NCBI GenBank assembly: GCA_022414725.1
Contig: CM039462.1
Coordinates: 124,191,786 to 124,255,785 of the forward strand
Source of the DNA: Microglena sp. YARC
Taxonomy: Eukaryota > Chlorophyta > Chlorophyceae > Chlamydomonadales > Chlamydomonadaceae
DNA length: 64,000 bases
Direction: 5' to 3'
The translations under genes and the position numbers were made by a program. Positions within the stretch are counted from its first letter, which is position 1, and every line of letters starts with the position of its first letter. The notes below the pieces were generated by a model. The model was not told where the DNA came from and did not search any database. It was given only the letters and a program-made list of their open reading frames with translations. Shown here one piece after another: positions 1 to 9,110 of the stretch.

Positions 1-3000
1 TCGGTTGTCATCCAGCGCATTTCGTAGGAAGGTTCGGTCACTGGAATAGGTGTTTCGAGTGGTTCCCCAGTACGTGTCTCTCCGGTCCCTGGGTCCACAA
101 CCTGTGTCGTGGTCACGATCGTGTACACGAGAGATCCGTCTGCATCAAAAACGACATTCCCATATTCATCTTTTTGTACTTCTTCAAAATCTACCAGAGG
201 CTGTGAGAAATCACAATCCATCGTGAGTTTTGCGACCGTATAGTTTCGTAATGTACCATCCGGTACATCTCCATCATCTAATACTTGGAGAGATGCGTAA
301 CCGGACAAACTACTGGTGGTGACGTAATCACCTGCATGGATAGTTGATCCGGTCTCGTCACATACCCAGATGCATCCTTCGCCGATCGAATTGATTTGGA
401 CACGTACGTCACCTTGTTCTGCGATCTTTAGGAGCTCTGTTCCTGAGATGGCTGCAGATGGACCTGCGGGATGGTCCTGGGTGAGCGAGATCACACCGAA
501 TGCACGGGGATCTTTTGGGACCTTGGAAAGAGATACGAGAGGTAGGGCTTGGTTGATTGTCATGGCGCGTCGTCCTCTGAAAAGACCGGATGCGTATGCG
601 TTTTTGTCGGTGACGACAACAAGTCCTTCGTGATCGCGTAGACGTGCTGGAGCTAGCGCGTCCACGAAGCAACGATGTTGGCCTGTGAAGTTCACGAACA
701 AGTTTGAGACCGTCTCTGTAACGGTTGTGAACGCTAAAACAGGGACATTTGATTGAGTGGTACTACCAGTTCCGAGTTGGCCGTTATCGTTTTTTCCCCA
801 TGCGTGCACGCGTCCTGTCGAGTCAAGGGCAAGCGTGTGATTGGAGCCGCCCGCAATGGCCACGATCGTTTGACCGACAAGAGATCCGAAGCTCGATACA
901 TCGATCGGGACTAATGAAAAAGTAGTAGTAGTATTTCCGAGCTGGCCTTCGTCGTTTCTTCCCCATGCGTGCACGCGTCCCGTAGAGTCAAGGGCAAGCG
1001 TGTGAAATATACCGCCCGCAATGGCCACGATCGTTTTACCGACAAGAGATCCAAAACTCGAGACATCGATCGGGACTGATGAATCAGTGATATTGTTTCT
1101 TCCGAGCTGGCCTCTAATGTTTTGTCCCCATGAGTGCACGCGTCCCGTAGAGTCTAGGGCAAGAGTGTGTAAGGCACCACCTGCAATGGCCACGATCGTT
1201 TTACCGACAAGAGATCCGAAACTCGAGACATCGATCGGGACTAATGAAAAAGTAGTAGTATTATTTCCGAGCTGGCCTTCGTCGTTTCTTCCCCATGCGT
1301 GCACGCGTCCCGTCGAGTCCAGGGCAAGTGTGGATAAGAAGCCGCCCGCAATGGCCACGATCGTTTGACCGACAAGAGATCCGAAGCTCGAGACATCGAT
1401 CGGGGCTGATGAATCAGTGGTATTATTATTTCCGAGATTGCCGACACCGTTGTATCCCCATGCGTGCACGCGTCCCGTCGAGTCCAGGGAAAGCGTGTGA
1501 TATTCACCGCCCGCAATGGTCACGATCGTTTTACCGACAAGAGATCCGAAGCTCGAGACATCGATCGGGACTGATGAATCAGTGGTAGTATTATTTCCGA
1601 GCTGGCCGTAATTGTTGAATCCCCATGCGTGCACGCGTCCTGTCGAGTCAAGGGCAAGCGTTTGCGTACCGCCCGCAACAGCTACGATCCGTCGTCCTTC
1701 CTTCATCAGGCGTGGAACAGGTCTGAACGTGCTTTTGTTGATTGTTGTTTCATCCCCGAGTTGACCAGTACCATTATGACCTGTAATGAACAACACTCCG
1801 TCGGAATCAACGTAGGCGGATGAAAGTAAAGAATTTCCCACCCCCAACTTTTTCTTGAACGTCCCGTCATGAATACGGTTCGGGAACCATCGCGTCGTCA
1901 CATTGGGATTGTTATCACCCACCTGTCCGTATGCATTATCACCAAACGCGATCAATGCATTGTTTCCGGTAAAGTTAAATACCAAAGGATCCGGGGTGGT
2001 CGAGATCACCGTATGGTTCATGCGGCATGCGATATCGTAGCCCGCATATCCCACAAGTTGTGTCTGTGTCAACGATTTGGTGGTGGTCTCTCCTAAACCC
2101 AATTGACCCTTATCATTGGCACCGAACACGAAGATGGTGCTGTCATTTTTTATTAAGGCCGAATGGTTGAAGCCTGCAGCGATCTCGACCGACAAACCGT
2201 TTGTAGAGCCTGCGCCTCCGCCTGCTAGCACCTGTACAACCGACGTCACCGGAGACGTCTTATTTCCCTGTCCCAATTGACCACGATCGTTACGCCCTAC
2301 ACCTAGCACCTGTCCATCATAGCACGTGAAGAGCGTATGTTTGTGTCCACATGCAACATCTACCACATTCGAGAGCGAGGGGATGATACCCAATGAATTG
2401 GCCTGTGGAACGAGTGTAGTAGATGCACCACATTGTCCCTGCTCGTTCTTTCCACAAAGGTAGGCGCTACCGTTGTTTAAGAGGACAGCCGAGTGGTACC
2501 CCCCGGCAGAGATGGAGCGTGCAGGCACATTGCTACCGTCAGGCATGAGCATGGGAACGATATTGGAATTGATCACCACATTGGCTGAGGATGCGCCTCT
2601 TCCCAGCTGTCCGTTAGCATCGCTTCCTGCACTCACAACGACTCCATTCGATGTCAGATACATGGAGTGTGTGTAACCTGCAGCAACAGCAATCGCATTT
2701 GAAACGCCTGCTACAATACTAAAGTTTGAGGTAGTCACAATCGAACCTATACCCAACTGTCCGTTGTCGTTCAGACCGGTAGAGATAGCGGTACCGTCTG
2801 TGCGAACGCAGAGGGTGAAGCCTTCGCCACATGCTGCCAACGACGCATTATTGATGCCTGGCACCTTGGTGGGTACTGTGATAGTGTTGGACGTGTGGCC
2901 TAGACCCAGTTGCCCATAGTCGTTGCGACCGTATACGAACAGCTCGCCATTGCGTACATAGGCCGAGTGGTCTTGCGCTGCGCCTGTGAAGAGATAGGCG

Positions 3001-3809
3001 GATTCTGTATTTGTCAATGGGTTAGGGTAGACACGTCGGGGAATGACGTAATTGGCCAAGTAATTCCAAGAGTATCCGTCGATGTTCATTCCGTTACCTA
3101 AAGAAATGAGGTTACCAGATAAATAAAGATTACGCCATCGTTTATCAGGTGCACCCAGATCATGTGTCCCATTCCCACTAGGGACAACATTAGAGTCGGA
3201 AGTGATGATACCACCACCACCACCTCCGCTACTGAATACCTCTGTACCTTTGTATATATTGGCAGTTTCGGAGATGCGCAAGTTGCCCCTGAGAAGGATA
3301 TCGCCATTGCTATCGAGGGACCCGATTCCGTACATCTGATTGGAAGCTGAGACGGCACTATCGTATGCTGATTTGACCGCTGCAGAACTGGCTGCGACAT
3401 TGCTACTTGTGGAAGTGACAATACTTGAGATGGCCGTTCCTCCGAGTGTGTTAAATGTAGCAGATGTTCCATAGATATCTGTTGCATACAGTTTTGCGAA
3501 CTTCTTTGTTACTGTTCCTAATTCTGAGACATTGTCGTTAAGAGGCACGATATTTGAAGATGTTGTGATTTGCGTATTGGCTTGTAAATTGGAAGATGAT
3601 GCAATGAGCGTAGTATATGCTCCTGCAGCAAATCCTATGACATTACTTGATGCATTGAACATTCCTGTGTCTGTATCTTGTTCAAATGACATCGATGGTG
3701 CTTCTTTAACACCTGGTCGCGATCGCACTCCTTTAATGGGTGCATTATCGCTATGTAAGATGTTTGATGTTGACTGTGATTTCGCATAGATTTCAGACAA
3801 TCGGATCAT
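1..3809 (-). CDS. RCC1-repeat fibre-like protein with giant-virus C-terminal domain (3' end off window)
   Basis: The minus frame from the ATG at 3807-3809 stays open to the window edge, about 1,269 codons. Residues 1-250 resemble a virion fibre shaft: short repeats of the kind NVVPSGNGTHDLGAPDKRWRN, and a Gly run. Residues about 260-1030 are tandem RCC1-type beta-propeller repeats with recurring GRNDEGQLG and HTLALDSTGRVHAWG motifs; between 780 and 1680 the DNA repeats in near-identical units, a sign of recent expansion. After 1030 comes a non-repeat domain with FVNFTGQHRCF, GLVVV, VRVQINSIGEGCIWVCDE, GDYVTTSSLSGY and VAKLTMDCDF, close to a domain I know from algal giant-virus fibre proteins and related in style to phage tail self-cleaving chaperone (peptidase G2-like) domains. 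Probably a virion surface protein for host attachment. The virus-type C-terminus is the strongest viral marker here; autocleavage is inference. Confidence 0.8.
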   Translation of the reverse strand, partial: MIRLSEIYAKSQSTSNILHSDNAPIKGVRSRPGVKEAPSMSFEQDTDTGMFNASSNVIGFAAGAYTTLIASSSNLQANTQITTSSNIVPLNDNVSELGTVTKKFAKLYATDIYGTSATFNTLGGTAISSIVTSTSSNVAASSAAVKSAYDSAVSASNQMYGIGSLDSNGDILLRGNLRISETANIYKGTEVFSSGGGGGGIITSDSNVVPSGNGTHDLGAPDKRWRNLYLSGNLISLGNGMNIDGYSWNYLANYVIPRRVYPNPLTNTESAYLFTGAAQDHSAYVRNGELFVYGRNDYGQLGLGHTSNTITVPTKVPGINNASLAACGEGFTLCVRTDGTAISTGLNDNGQLGIGSIVTTSNFSIVAGVSNAIAVAAGYTHSMYLTSNGVVVSAGSDANGQLGRGASSANVVINSNIVPMLMPDGSNVPARSISAGGYHSAVLLNNGSAYLCGKNEQGQCGASTTLVPQANSLGIIPSLSNVVDVACGHKHTLFTCYDGQVLGVGRNDRGQLGQGNKTSPVTSVVQVLAGGGAGSTNGLSVEIAAGFNHSALIKNDSTIFVFGANDKGQLGLGETTTKSLTQTQLVGYAGYDIACRMNHTVISTTPDPLVFNFTGNNALIAFGDNAYGQVGDNNPNVTTRWFPNRIHDGTFKKKLGVGNSLLSSAYVDSDGVLFITGHNGTGQLGDETTINKSTFRPVPRLMKEGRRIVAVAGGTQTLALDSTGRVHAWGFNNYGQLGNNTTTDSSVPIDVSSFGSLVGKTIVTIAGGEYHTLSLDSTGRVHAWGYNGVGNLGNNNTTDSSAPIDVSSFGSLVGQTIVAIAGGFLSTLALDSTGRVHAWGRNDEGQLGNNTTTFSLVPIDVSSFGSLVGKTIVAIAGGALHTLALDSTGRVHSWGQNIRGQLGRNNITDSSVPIDVSSFGSLVGKTIVAIAGGIFHTLALDSTGRVHAWGRNDEGQLGNTTTTFSLVPIDVSSFGSLVGQTIVAIAGGSNHTLALDSTGRVHAWGKNDNGQLGTGSTTQSNVPVLAFTTVTETVSNLFVNFTGQHRCFVDALAPARLRDHEGLVVVTDKNAYASGLFRGRRAMTINQALPLVSLSKVPKDPRAFGVISLTQDHPAGPSAAISGTELLKIAEQGDVRVQINSIGEGCIWVCDETGSTIHAGDYVTTSSLSGYASLQVLDDGDVPDGTLRNYTVAKLTMDCDFSQPLVDFEEVQKDEYGNVVFDADGSLVYTIVTTTQVVDPGTGETRTGEPLETPIPVTEPSYEMRWMTT

Positions 3810-3865
3810 TTTACATAGGGGTTGGTACTTTCAATGCACATATTTTTACTCTGACACGCAGTGCC

Positions 3866-3892
3866 TACAGTCGGCGGAACAGTAAAATTAGT
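3866..3892 (+). repeat. Tc1/mariner-like TIR, solo left end
   Basis: TACAGTCGGCGGAACAG followed by TAAAAT, matching the left TIR of the elements at 30544, 37183 and 54464. No right end follows, so it is a relic. It lies 57 bases upstream of the fibre gene start. Confidence 0.6.
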
Positions 3893-3897
3893 CGTGT

Positions 3898-4160
3898 TTG
3901 AAGATGAATGAATTGACTAACGGAGGGCTGCTAAAGCCGCCTTGGTGTGATGTGAGCCTCCGGCATTCAATGGGCGTTCCTGCCTCCCGGCCGATTTTGA
4001 CTGGTTGCGAAACATGGTATGGAGCGGATTTGTGATTCCTTGGTGCTTATGTCTCAAGCTAGCGAGTCGTTCAAGAGGTGTTGAAATAATTGTTGTTCCC
4101 GAGATGGAGAGTCTTTTCAGAGGTGTTCATGTGAACACGTTTAAAATATCGGCAAACAAC
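3898..4160. repeat. Mosaic of repeats: GGCTGC-AAAGCCGCC unit, MITE-A left half, and CCCGAGATGGAGAG unit
   Basis: 3898-3950 carries a unit (gaatgaatt...ggctgctaaagccgcc) also seen at 12878-12930 and, inverted, at 19330-19490. From 3970 to about 4075 is the left half of MITE-A, starting ATGGGCGTTCCTGCC. It breaks off into a third unit (ttgttgttcccgagatggag ... gttcatgtgaacacg) that recurs at 7420-7560 and 28396-28470. The 990 bases between the fibre gene and the ORF at 4799 hold only such repeats. Confidence 0.7.
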
Positions 4161-4206
4161 GGGAGCCCACAGTTCACATCAAGTATTAGACACACTACTG
4201 TGTAAC

Positions 4207-4522
4207 TACAGTCGGCGGAACAGTAAAATGAAACATCCAAAAACCGGTATATGACGGTAATATATTAAAATAGTTGTATACAGGATGGACACAAAGACCG
4301 TATCGGAGCTTAGGGCGATGATGCTATCGAAGCTGATGATGCTATCGAAGAACTCTGCCGCCGGGCTGAGGTAACCGAGGCAGCTGCTGCTGTGCCTCCT
4401 CAGCCTGAACATCCGACGGCAATTGTTGCTCGCACTCTCTTTTCATGCGCAGCTCAAGCTCGTTTTTTTGGTATGAGGCCGATTTTGTAAAACCGTTTCA
4501 TTTTAGTATTCGTTCGAGTGTA
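4207..4522 (+). mobile_element. Tc1/mariner-like TIR element with decayed 78-aa cargo ORF
   Basis: Left TIR TACAGTCGGCGGAACAG and a degenerate right TIR (ttcattttagtattcgttcg). Inside, ATGGACACAAAGACCG starts a frame matching the intact 78-residue ORF at 26285-26521, but it is frameshifted after about ten codons by duplication of a short gctgatgatgctatcgaag-like segment. It is an inverted paralogue of the element at 26253-26596. Confidence 0.65.
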
Positions 4523-4604
4523 ACTGTCAAGTCTTACACAATGTGTATGTTGTTTGTAAAAGATTCACTTGTTTGTAACACTTGGGTTTATTAGCACTGT
4601 AACG

Positions 4605-4680
4605 CTTGAGTTTCTTTCTCACTGGAACGCTTGGGCGTTCCCGATGTGCCGTCTCAAGCAGACTTCTAGGGCACATCAAC
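4605..4680 (+). repeat. Dispersed repeat (TTTCTTTCTCACTGGAACGCTTG)
   Basis: The stretch with tctcactggaacgcttg and tctcaagcagacttct recurs at 5508-5575; its second half recurs near 18890 and 19185. Function unknown. It precedes the frameshifted gene at 4799. Confidence 0.55.
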
Positions 4681-4798
4681 AAAGATCCCGTGTTTTTTTT
4701 GGGCCACGGATCTTTGCCGCCCGTTCCTCAAAAAACGATATAAATGAAATGTGCTGTGTACGGAAAAGCGTACTCCACTCTGGTAAAAGACGTCAACC

Positions 4799-5315
4799 AT
4801 GTGGACCACTGATCGACACTTGTACACTTATCCATTCTGCCCCAAATGGCACGGTTTCTTTCGATTTAAGCAGGAGGAAGGGTGCCATGACGATGACTTT
4901 CCATTCGAATACGTCCTGGCGCTTACGGAGCGAGTTCCTGAAATCGAAACATTGAGCATGGTTGCGTACAGCGAACCTCAGATCGTGAGAGTCCCTCGGG
5001 TCATGGTCGACACGCTGTGCGAACGACAACTGCACGACAATGTAGAGATGCATTGTCTTCACGAAATCGTCGATGCGTTGACTGTCGCACTCGAACGTTT
5101 CAACGGCGGACTCTGATACGCACTCCAAGTTTCAAACGATCAAGCAAGACTTGGAGACAGCGATATCGAACACACAGGCGTCGTGTTCGAAAATGCGCAT
5201 CCTTCTTCGGAACAAGATGATGAAGAAAGAGCTCGTCGAAGTCGCGTGGGCTCCTGAACGACATATCCCCTGGTGCCTCGACGAAGAAGAAAAAGATGGA
5301 CTGGATGTACAGTAG
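4799..5315 (+). pseudogene. Giant-virus-type protein with WAPERHIPWCLDEEEKDG motif, frameshifted
   Basis: The ATG at 4799 follows an in-frame TAA at 4784. It opens 105 codons (MWTTDRHLY...ERFNGGL) ending at 5116. The adjacent frame continues from about 5100 with DSDTHSKFQTIKQDLETAIS and closes at TAG 5313-5315, ending ...VEVAWAPERHIPWCLDEEE. A C-terminal block of this kind (acidic/basic helix, then W-P-R-x-x-x-W/Y-C-L-D-E-E-E) is common in short, uncharacterised giant-virus proteins, which is why I join the two parts. The break is a one-base shift near 5100-5116. Function unknown. Two dispersed repeats flank it. Confidence 0.55.
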
Positions 5316-5317
5316 CC

Positions 5318-5350
5318 TGAAAAGTCAAAGTGCTGGCTCACGATGTGAGC
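5318..5350 (-). repeat. Segment shared with the 3' flanks of the ankyrin-like genes
   Basis: Reads on the minus strand as a copy of gtgagccagcactttgac found at 56675-56705 and 60397-60425, in the 3' flanks of two F-box/ankyrin-like genes. It begins right after the stop of the 4799 gene, so it may be a shared 3' flank carried by duplication. Confidence 0.5.
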
Positions 5351-5504
5351 ATCAATAATATTTTCAAAGCGTTCCTGTAATCAAATAAACTTATTCTTGC
5401 CTGTGCATTACGCAATGCACTGTGCTGCACTACAATCAGAGACAAAAATTCTGGGACACCCTTACCGGTGACCATTGAACCCAATGGGTGATCCAGAGTA
5501 CAAC

Positions 5505-5730
5505 GAGTTCTTTCTCACTGGAACGCTTGTGCGTTTCCGTTGTATCGTCTCAAGCAGACTTCTGCTTGACAACTATGTAGGGAGTATAAAAGAGGAATTG
5601 CGGGACACACGGCGTCACCTGTGTTGAGTCGACTGACTCACAGAGCGACCACTCTCATCAGGCGGACCTTGTGTCGAGTCGCCTGACTCACAGAGCAACT
5701 TTCGCATCAGGCGGCACCTGTCGAGTCGAG
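5505..5730 (+). repeat. Dispersed repeat with tandem GTCGAGTCGNCTGACTCACAGAG units
   Basis: 5508-5575 repeats the 4605 element. 5625-5720 holds two diverged copies of a gtcgagtcg-ctgactcacagagc-caggcgg unit. Related pieces (cacgcaaacggcggaacac, gtcgagtcacagatcgac) lie at 8877-9045, 13035-13060 and 31552-31590. No gene is supported in 5316-5687. Confidence 0.5.
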
Positions 5731-5948
5731 ACTGTATTAAAGTAGGGAAGATCACATTGTGGAGGCGGGTCAAGTAATTGGATGGTGTACACGGGTTGCG
5801 TATCAAAATCTGCGTGAGGGCCTGCAATGACTTGTAAGCTCGCCCCACAGAGTGGTATGTGTTGTTGCGCAACTCTATAACATGAACCTAGCTTTATATC
5901 TGCTATAAGTAAAGAGGAGACGATTTTTAATGATGCTGTAGCAAACAT
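5688..5948 (-). CDS. Hypothetical small protein
   Basis: The first ATG in this frame (5946-5948) gives about 86 residues, beginning MFATASLKIVSSLLIADIKL, a hydrophobic start that could be a signal or membrane segment. Then comes a Cys/Pro-rich body (LGSCYRVAQQHIPLCGAS, LLDPPPQCDLP). I recognise no family. The C-terminal end overlaps the GTCGAGTC repeat, so the gene may be truncated. Confidence 0.35.
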   Translation of the reverse strand: MFATASLKIVSSLLIADIKLGSCYRVAQQHIPLCGASLQVIAGPHADFDTQPVYTIQLLDPPPQCDLPYFNTVSTRQVPPDAKVAL

Positions 5949-6171
5949 AATAATTTTAATAGAAGCCGAAAATATTTGCACGTGAGAAACGCGTCATAGT
6001 ACATCATTGGTTCTACTCTGTGGAGGTGGAAACGCTTTGGTGTAAATCGAAAACGACGTGAATTTGTAAGCAAACTTTGTGAGACGAACAAAGGTTTGTT
6101 GAAATTTTATTGTCAACTCAATGCACAACCGCAAGAGGTGTTGTTGCATTTTTCAAAAGTACTCACAAGTA

Positions 6172-6205
6172 ATGGCCGTTCCTGCCTCCCGGCCGATTTT
6201 GACTG
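6172..6205 (+). repeat. MITE-A solo left end
   Basis: ATGGCCGTTCCTGCCTCCCG then gccgattttgactg, one substitution from the consensus TIR, ending abruptly. It sits immediately 3' of the gene at 6210-6503 (minus strand). Confidence 0.65.
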
Positions 6206-6209
6206 ATGG

Positions 6210-6503
6210 TTACATGTGACTGTTGTTGACATCAAGTGTTGTGATACGGTTCTCATCCAAGTGTTGGCAACATATATCACTTGACAAGCATGAGGTTGAT
6301 TGCTTGAAATGTTTCATGTCATAGCACGCATGGTTCTTTCTCATCAGCACACCATACATCGGAAATCCCTTGTGAATGTAAGCCTCGTACACTATTCCCA
6401 CGATACTTGTTGTCTTATCCAAGTCGTTGTGCGTTGTTGGGTTGTGTATGGTTACAATGGACCCTACAGTGTAAGTGGGATTCTGGTAAGGTAAGTAATC
6501 CAT
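6210..6503 (-). CDS. Hypothetical protein
   Basis: The first ATG (6501-6503) gives 97 residues starting MDYLPYQNPTYTVGSIVTIH. The body VGIVYEAYIHKGFPMYGVLM has the look of a small beta-rich fold with a conserved-seeming VG-I-V-I core. The C-terminus is Cys/His-rich (NHACYDMKHFKQSTSCLSSD ... CCQH), which could bind metal. No family recognised. Same strand as the phosphatase gene at 6778. Confidence 0.5.
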   Translation of the reverse strand: MDYLPYQNPTYTVGSIVTIHNPTTHNDLDKTTSIVGIVYEAYIHKGFPMYGVLMRKNHACYDMKHFKQSTSCLSSDICCQHLDENRITTLDVNNSHM

Positions 6504-6777
6504 GTCTGAAGATCGTGTTTTGAAATATACAATATAAACCCTAAACAATTATCAGCATGGAAAGCGCGAAGGAGTGCTCCGACTCGATAGATAACATTGA
6601 CTGCAGCCGGGTATTGTGCGCACAGGAATATAACTTGGATCTTGAATGTATTCAACAGATACCCTGATGGGGAAGTGATTAGACCATTCTACAGGACTAA
6701 GTTTGTAACCATCTCATGTGAACCATGCCCGGATGATGGCATACGGATGAGGAGTACCATCCAGGTTGGCATGTATG

Positions 6778-7389
6778 TTATGAAAGGGGAATCTCGCCCC
6801 CCAGTAGTGGGGCAGTGGAATTCACGAGGAGCATCTTCACTCCAGGTTCACGATGATCTTGTTCATGGTTGTCATCTTGATGGGACAAGGATGCACCGCC
6901 ATGGATGGCCTTGCCCCTCAGGTGAACTTCAAACATTTCAAGGGACCGTTTAAAGTTGGCTTCTGGTTGGAATGCGGTGGGGTTCAACCTTTGAATGTGC
7001 TTGATCGCATCTGTCATCGTAATGCATCTTTCCCACATCAGATAAGCAGCAACAACTGTTGCAGACCGTTGTCTTCCCAACCTGCAATGCACAAGCACGA
7101 CATTGTTTTGACTTAACACTCCATGCATCACCTCAACAATATATGGTAGATAGGATATGAGTTTCGTGACCTCTTTTTGCCTGCAGTTGTCTTCAACAGC
7201 AACCTTAATGTATGTTGTGTTTGGGTTCCTTGGTTTTATGTACGGTGTGTGGTTTGTGCAGTTCACAACAAGCTTGAATTGCAACGTTTTACAAAGTTGG
7301 TGGTTGAGAGCTGCTTCTTGGTCTGATAGGTAAAGATTGTCGCACACTTTGAACAAGTTATCGATATGCATCTTATTGAGATCAGCCAT
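6778..7389 (-). CDS. Dual-specificity protein phosphatase
   Basis: About 203 residues from the first ATG (7387-7389). The signature loop is VHCRLGRQRSATVVAAY, i.e. H-C-x5-R-S, with nucleophile Cys near residue 102 and Arg near 108. The Asp of VAVEDN, about 35 residues upstream, fits the general acid. The DNLYLSDQEAAL start and the helix after the loop (YLMWERCITMTDAIKHIQ) match small cysteine phosphatases of the DSP class, which remove phosphate from Tyr or Ser/Thr. Giant viruses and poxviruses carry such enzymes to modulate host signalling. The tail after residue 160 (HQDDNHEQDHREPG) is low-complexity and may include repeat-derived sequence, since 6780-6840 contains a ggggcagtggaattca unit also found near 19255. 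Confidence 0.8.
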   Translation of the reverse strand: MADLNKMHIDNLFKVCDNLYLSDQEAALNHQLCKTLQFKLVVNCTNHTPYIKPRNPNTTYIKVAVEDNCRQKEVTKLISYLPYIVEVMHGVLSQNNVVLVHCRLGRQRSATVVAAYLMWERCITMTDAIKHIQRLNPTAFQPEANFKRSLEMFEVHLRGKAIHGGASLSHQDDNHEQDHREPGVKMLLVNSTAPLLGGEIPLS

Positions 7390-7419
7390 ATTATTGTTAA
7401 TTTTCCCAACACAGGACAA

Positions 7420-7565
7420 CAACAGGTATTTTCAGAGGTGTTCATGTGAACACGTTTAAAATAGGGATTGATGTGATCCTCCGGCATTCTTCATTATTTA
7501 TTTTTTGTTGAAAGTGTTGTTCCCGAGATGGAGAGTCTTTTCAGAGGTCTTCGGGGGTGCCCATT
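7420..7565. repeat. Dispersed repeat (GTTCATGTGAACACGTTTAAAAT / CCCGAGATGGAGAGTC)
   Basis: The same modules as at 4085-4150, in a different order: ttttcagaggtgttcatgtg, then a catccggcattcttca-like spacer, then ttgttcccgagatggagagt. gttcatgtgaac is itself a palindrome. It overlaps the C-terminal end of the amidotransferase frame, so the last codons of that ORF are probably repeat-derived. Confidence 0.55.
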
Positions 7566-8150
7566 TTATTGTCTGTATGAAGTTATTCAATATCAGCTCG
7601 GTATGAGCGCAGATTGACTCCGGATTGAAAAGGGTTCCCCATATCCGTCGTCTCTTATGTCGGAACGCTACAACACGTTGGTCATGGACCTCATCGAGGC
7701 AAATCGGGCGCATGCACGGAGCTAGATCAGAAATTGAGTATGCAGCATAGAAGTCAGCCTCCAATTTCATTGGAACCCCCTCAACGAGCCCAATACGTGC
7801 CCCAATAATTTTGATGCCCCGTGTATGGTGTATGGCGGCACCTGTGTATTCGAGATGACCACCAAAGTATAAGTTGATAAACTGGGCACCAAAGCATATT
7901 CCAAGAACCGGAGCACCATGTCTGAGGGCAAAGGTGTTCATCGCCTCTCTCTGTCACGACCTATGTCATGCACGTGCAATTGCGATCCCGTGAGGATGAA
8001 CCCAGAAACTTGCTTTGTCCGGCAAATCTCTACAACCTCTGAAAGAGTACGTGCGATCGCATGACCATGCCTTTGGTGCCTAAGAAAAGATAGGAGGTAC
8101 TGCCTGAAAATAGGCTTGGGACCGATTGTATTGTCAATGACAACGAGCAT
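7498..8150 (-). pseudogene. Class I glutamine amidotransferase-like protein, split by a GA-repeat frameshift
   Basis: The ATG at 8148-8150 opens MLVVIDNTIGPKPIFRQYLL ... SGFILTGSQ, the N-terminal half of a class I glutamine amidotransferase. The frame closes at 7938. The next frame continues MNTFALRHGAPVLGICFGAQ, containing the nucleophile-elbow Cys (GICFGAQ). The two meet in a GAGAGAGG run around 7942-7950, and loss of one GA would join them, so the break is a dinucleotide slip. In the C-terminal half the usual catalytic F-H-P-E reads F-N-P-E (GTLFNPESI): the His is Asn, so glutaminase activity is doubtful even without the break. Cellular relatives release ammonia for GMP or other biosynthesis. 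Confidence 0.65.
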
Positions 8151-8189
8151 TTTACAATAGAATTTATATAATACACTCCAGAAAGCGGT

Positions 8190-8669
8190 TTAATTGGTGA
8201 ATAGATACTTGTTCAAATGCAATTTATGTTTATTGCAAACATGAAGGAAGTGTAGTTCATTTGGATGTAGTCTGAATAAGTCAACAGATATGAGGGCTAT
8301 TTCGATAGCACGTGGACATGTTTGACCCATGTTACAAATTGCATGCAAGAAACGACTTTCCTTCATTACCAACAATCTCCCTGGTTCTCCAGTTGTTCGC
8401 ATGTGAGGCAGATCAATTTCTATGTCGTTGAAGTCTTCACAGATCTCATTGCTCAGACTCACAGGTATATTACAGCAGGCTTCACGTGAAATAACTCTAT
8501 CCACATCAGCAACACGTTGAGTGGATGCTTGAATGACCATTCGACATTTGTCCATATCGTTGTATGGATGGAGCTGTACATTTACAGTTGTTCTCAAGTT
8601 ACCTTTATACAATTTGTCATCTAATGGGCGTTCCTTCCTCCCGGCCGATTTTGACTGGTTGCGAAACAT
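8190..8669 (-). CDS. Hypothetical protein whose start codon lies in a MITE-A copy
   Basis: The ORF is 159 codons. Its first 16 residues (MFRNQSKSAGRKERPL) are translated from the left end of the MITE-A at 8624-8787; the same peptide is readable from other MITE-A copies. The body after residue 17 (KGNLRTTVNVQLHPYNDMDK ... VISREACCNIPVSLSNEICE) has ordinary protein composition and no family I recognise. Either the element truncated the original 5' end or it now supplies a new start. The C-terminal helix-rich part (AIEIALISVDLFRLHPNELH) suggests a folded domain. Confidence 0.5.
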   Translation of the reverse strand: MFRNQSKSAGRKERPLDDKLYKGNLRTTVNVQLHPYNDMDKCRMVIQASTQRVADVDRVISREACCNIPVSLSNEICEDFNDIEIDLPHMRTTGEPGRLLVMKESRFLHAICNMGQTCPRAIEIALISVDLFRLHPNELHFLHVCNKHKLHLNKYLFTN

Positions 8670-8787
8670 GGTATGGAGCGGATTTGTGATTCATTGGTGC
8701 TCATGTCTCAAGCTAGCGAGTCGTTCAGGAGGCTCTAAATCCTGATTAGAAATTTAAAAAAATCGGCCGGGAGGCAGGAACGCCCAT
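8624..8787 (+). mobile_element. MITE-A, complete copy
   Basis: 164 bp from ATGGGCGTTCC to GGAACGCCCAT with about 27-base inverted ends (one mismatch) flanked by TA on both sides (ctTA...TAtc is compatible with TA duplication). The interior reads ctggttgcgaaacatgg and aagctagcgagtcgttcagg. It inserted into the 5' end of the gene at 8190. Confidence 0.85.
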
Positions 8788-8799
8788 TATCTGATTAAG

Positions 8800-9110
8800 A
8801 TCACCCAGATGTCTGAGTTTTTGGCGAGACGTCGGAGTGCCAATCTGGATGGTGCCCGTCAAGTCATCGGAGTACTCACGCAAACGGCGGAACACTGTCG
8901 AGTGTATTACGTCGCACTCAATCACTCACAGGCCCCCAAAATACAAAACGAACGAACGCGAGAAGCATCATCATCGTGACACACGCCTCCTCAGAGAAAA
9001 CGGCGGAACATGTGTCGAGTCACAGATCGACTTTCGCATCAGGATATATCGACAGCCATTCTGGGATCACGAGTTGGGTTGCTGCTGAAACCAATCATTA
9101 TGTATCAGGT
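8800..9110. other. Non-coding stretch with CGCAAACGGCGGAACA repeat units
   Basis: Between the MITE and the TauE-like gene I see no convincing gene. Two copies of a unit are present (acgcaaacggcggaacactg at 8879, gaaaacggcggaacatgtgt at 8997), related to those at 13038 and 31557, plus gtcgagtcacagatcgac, related to 5625-5720. Confidence 0.5.
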
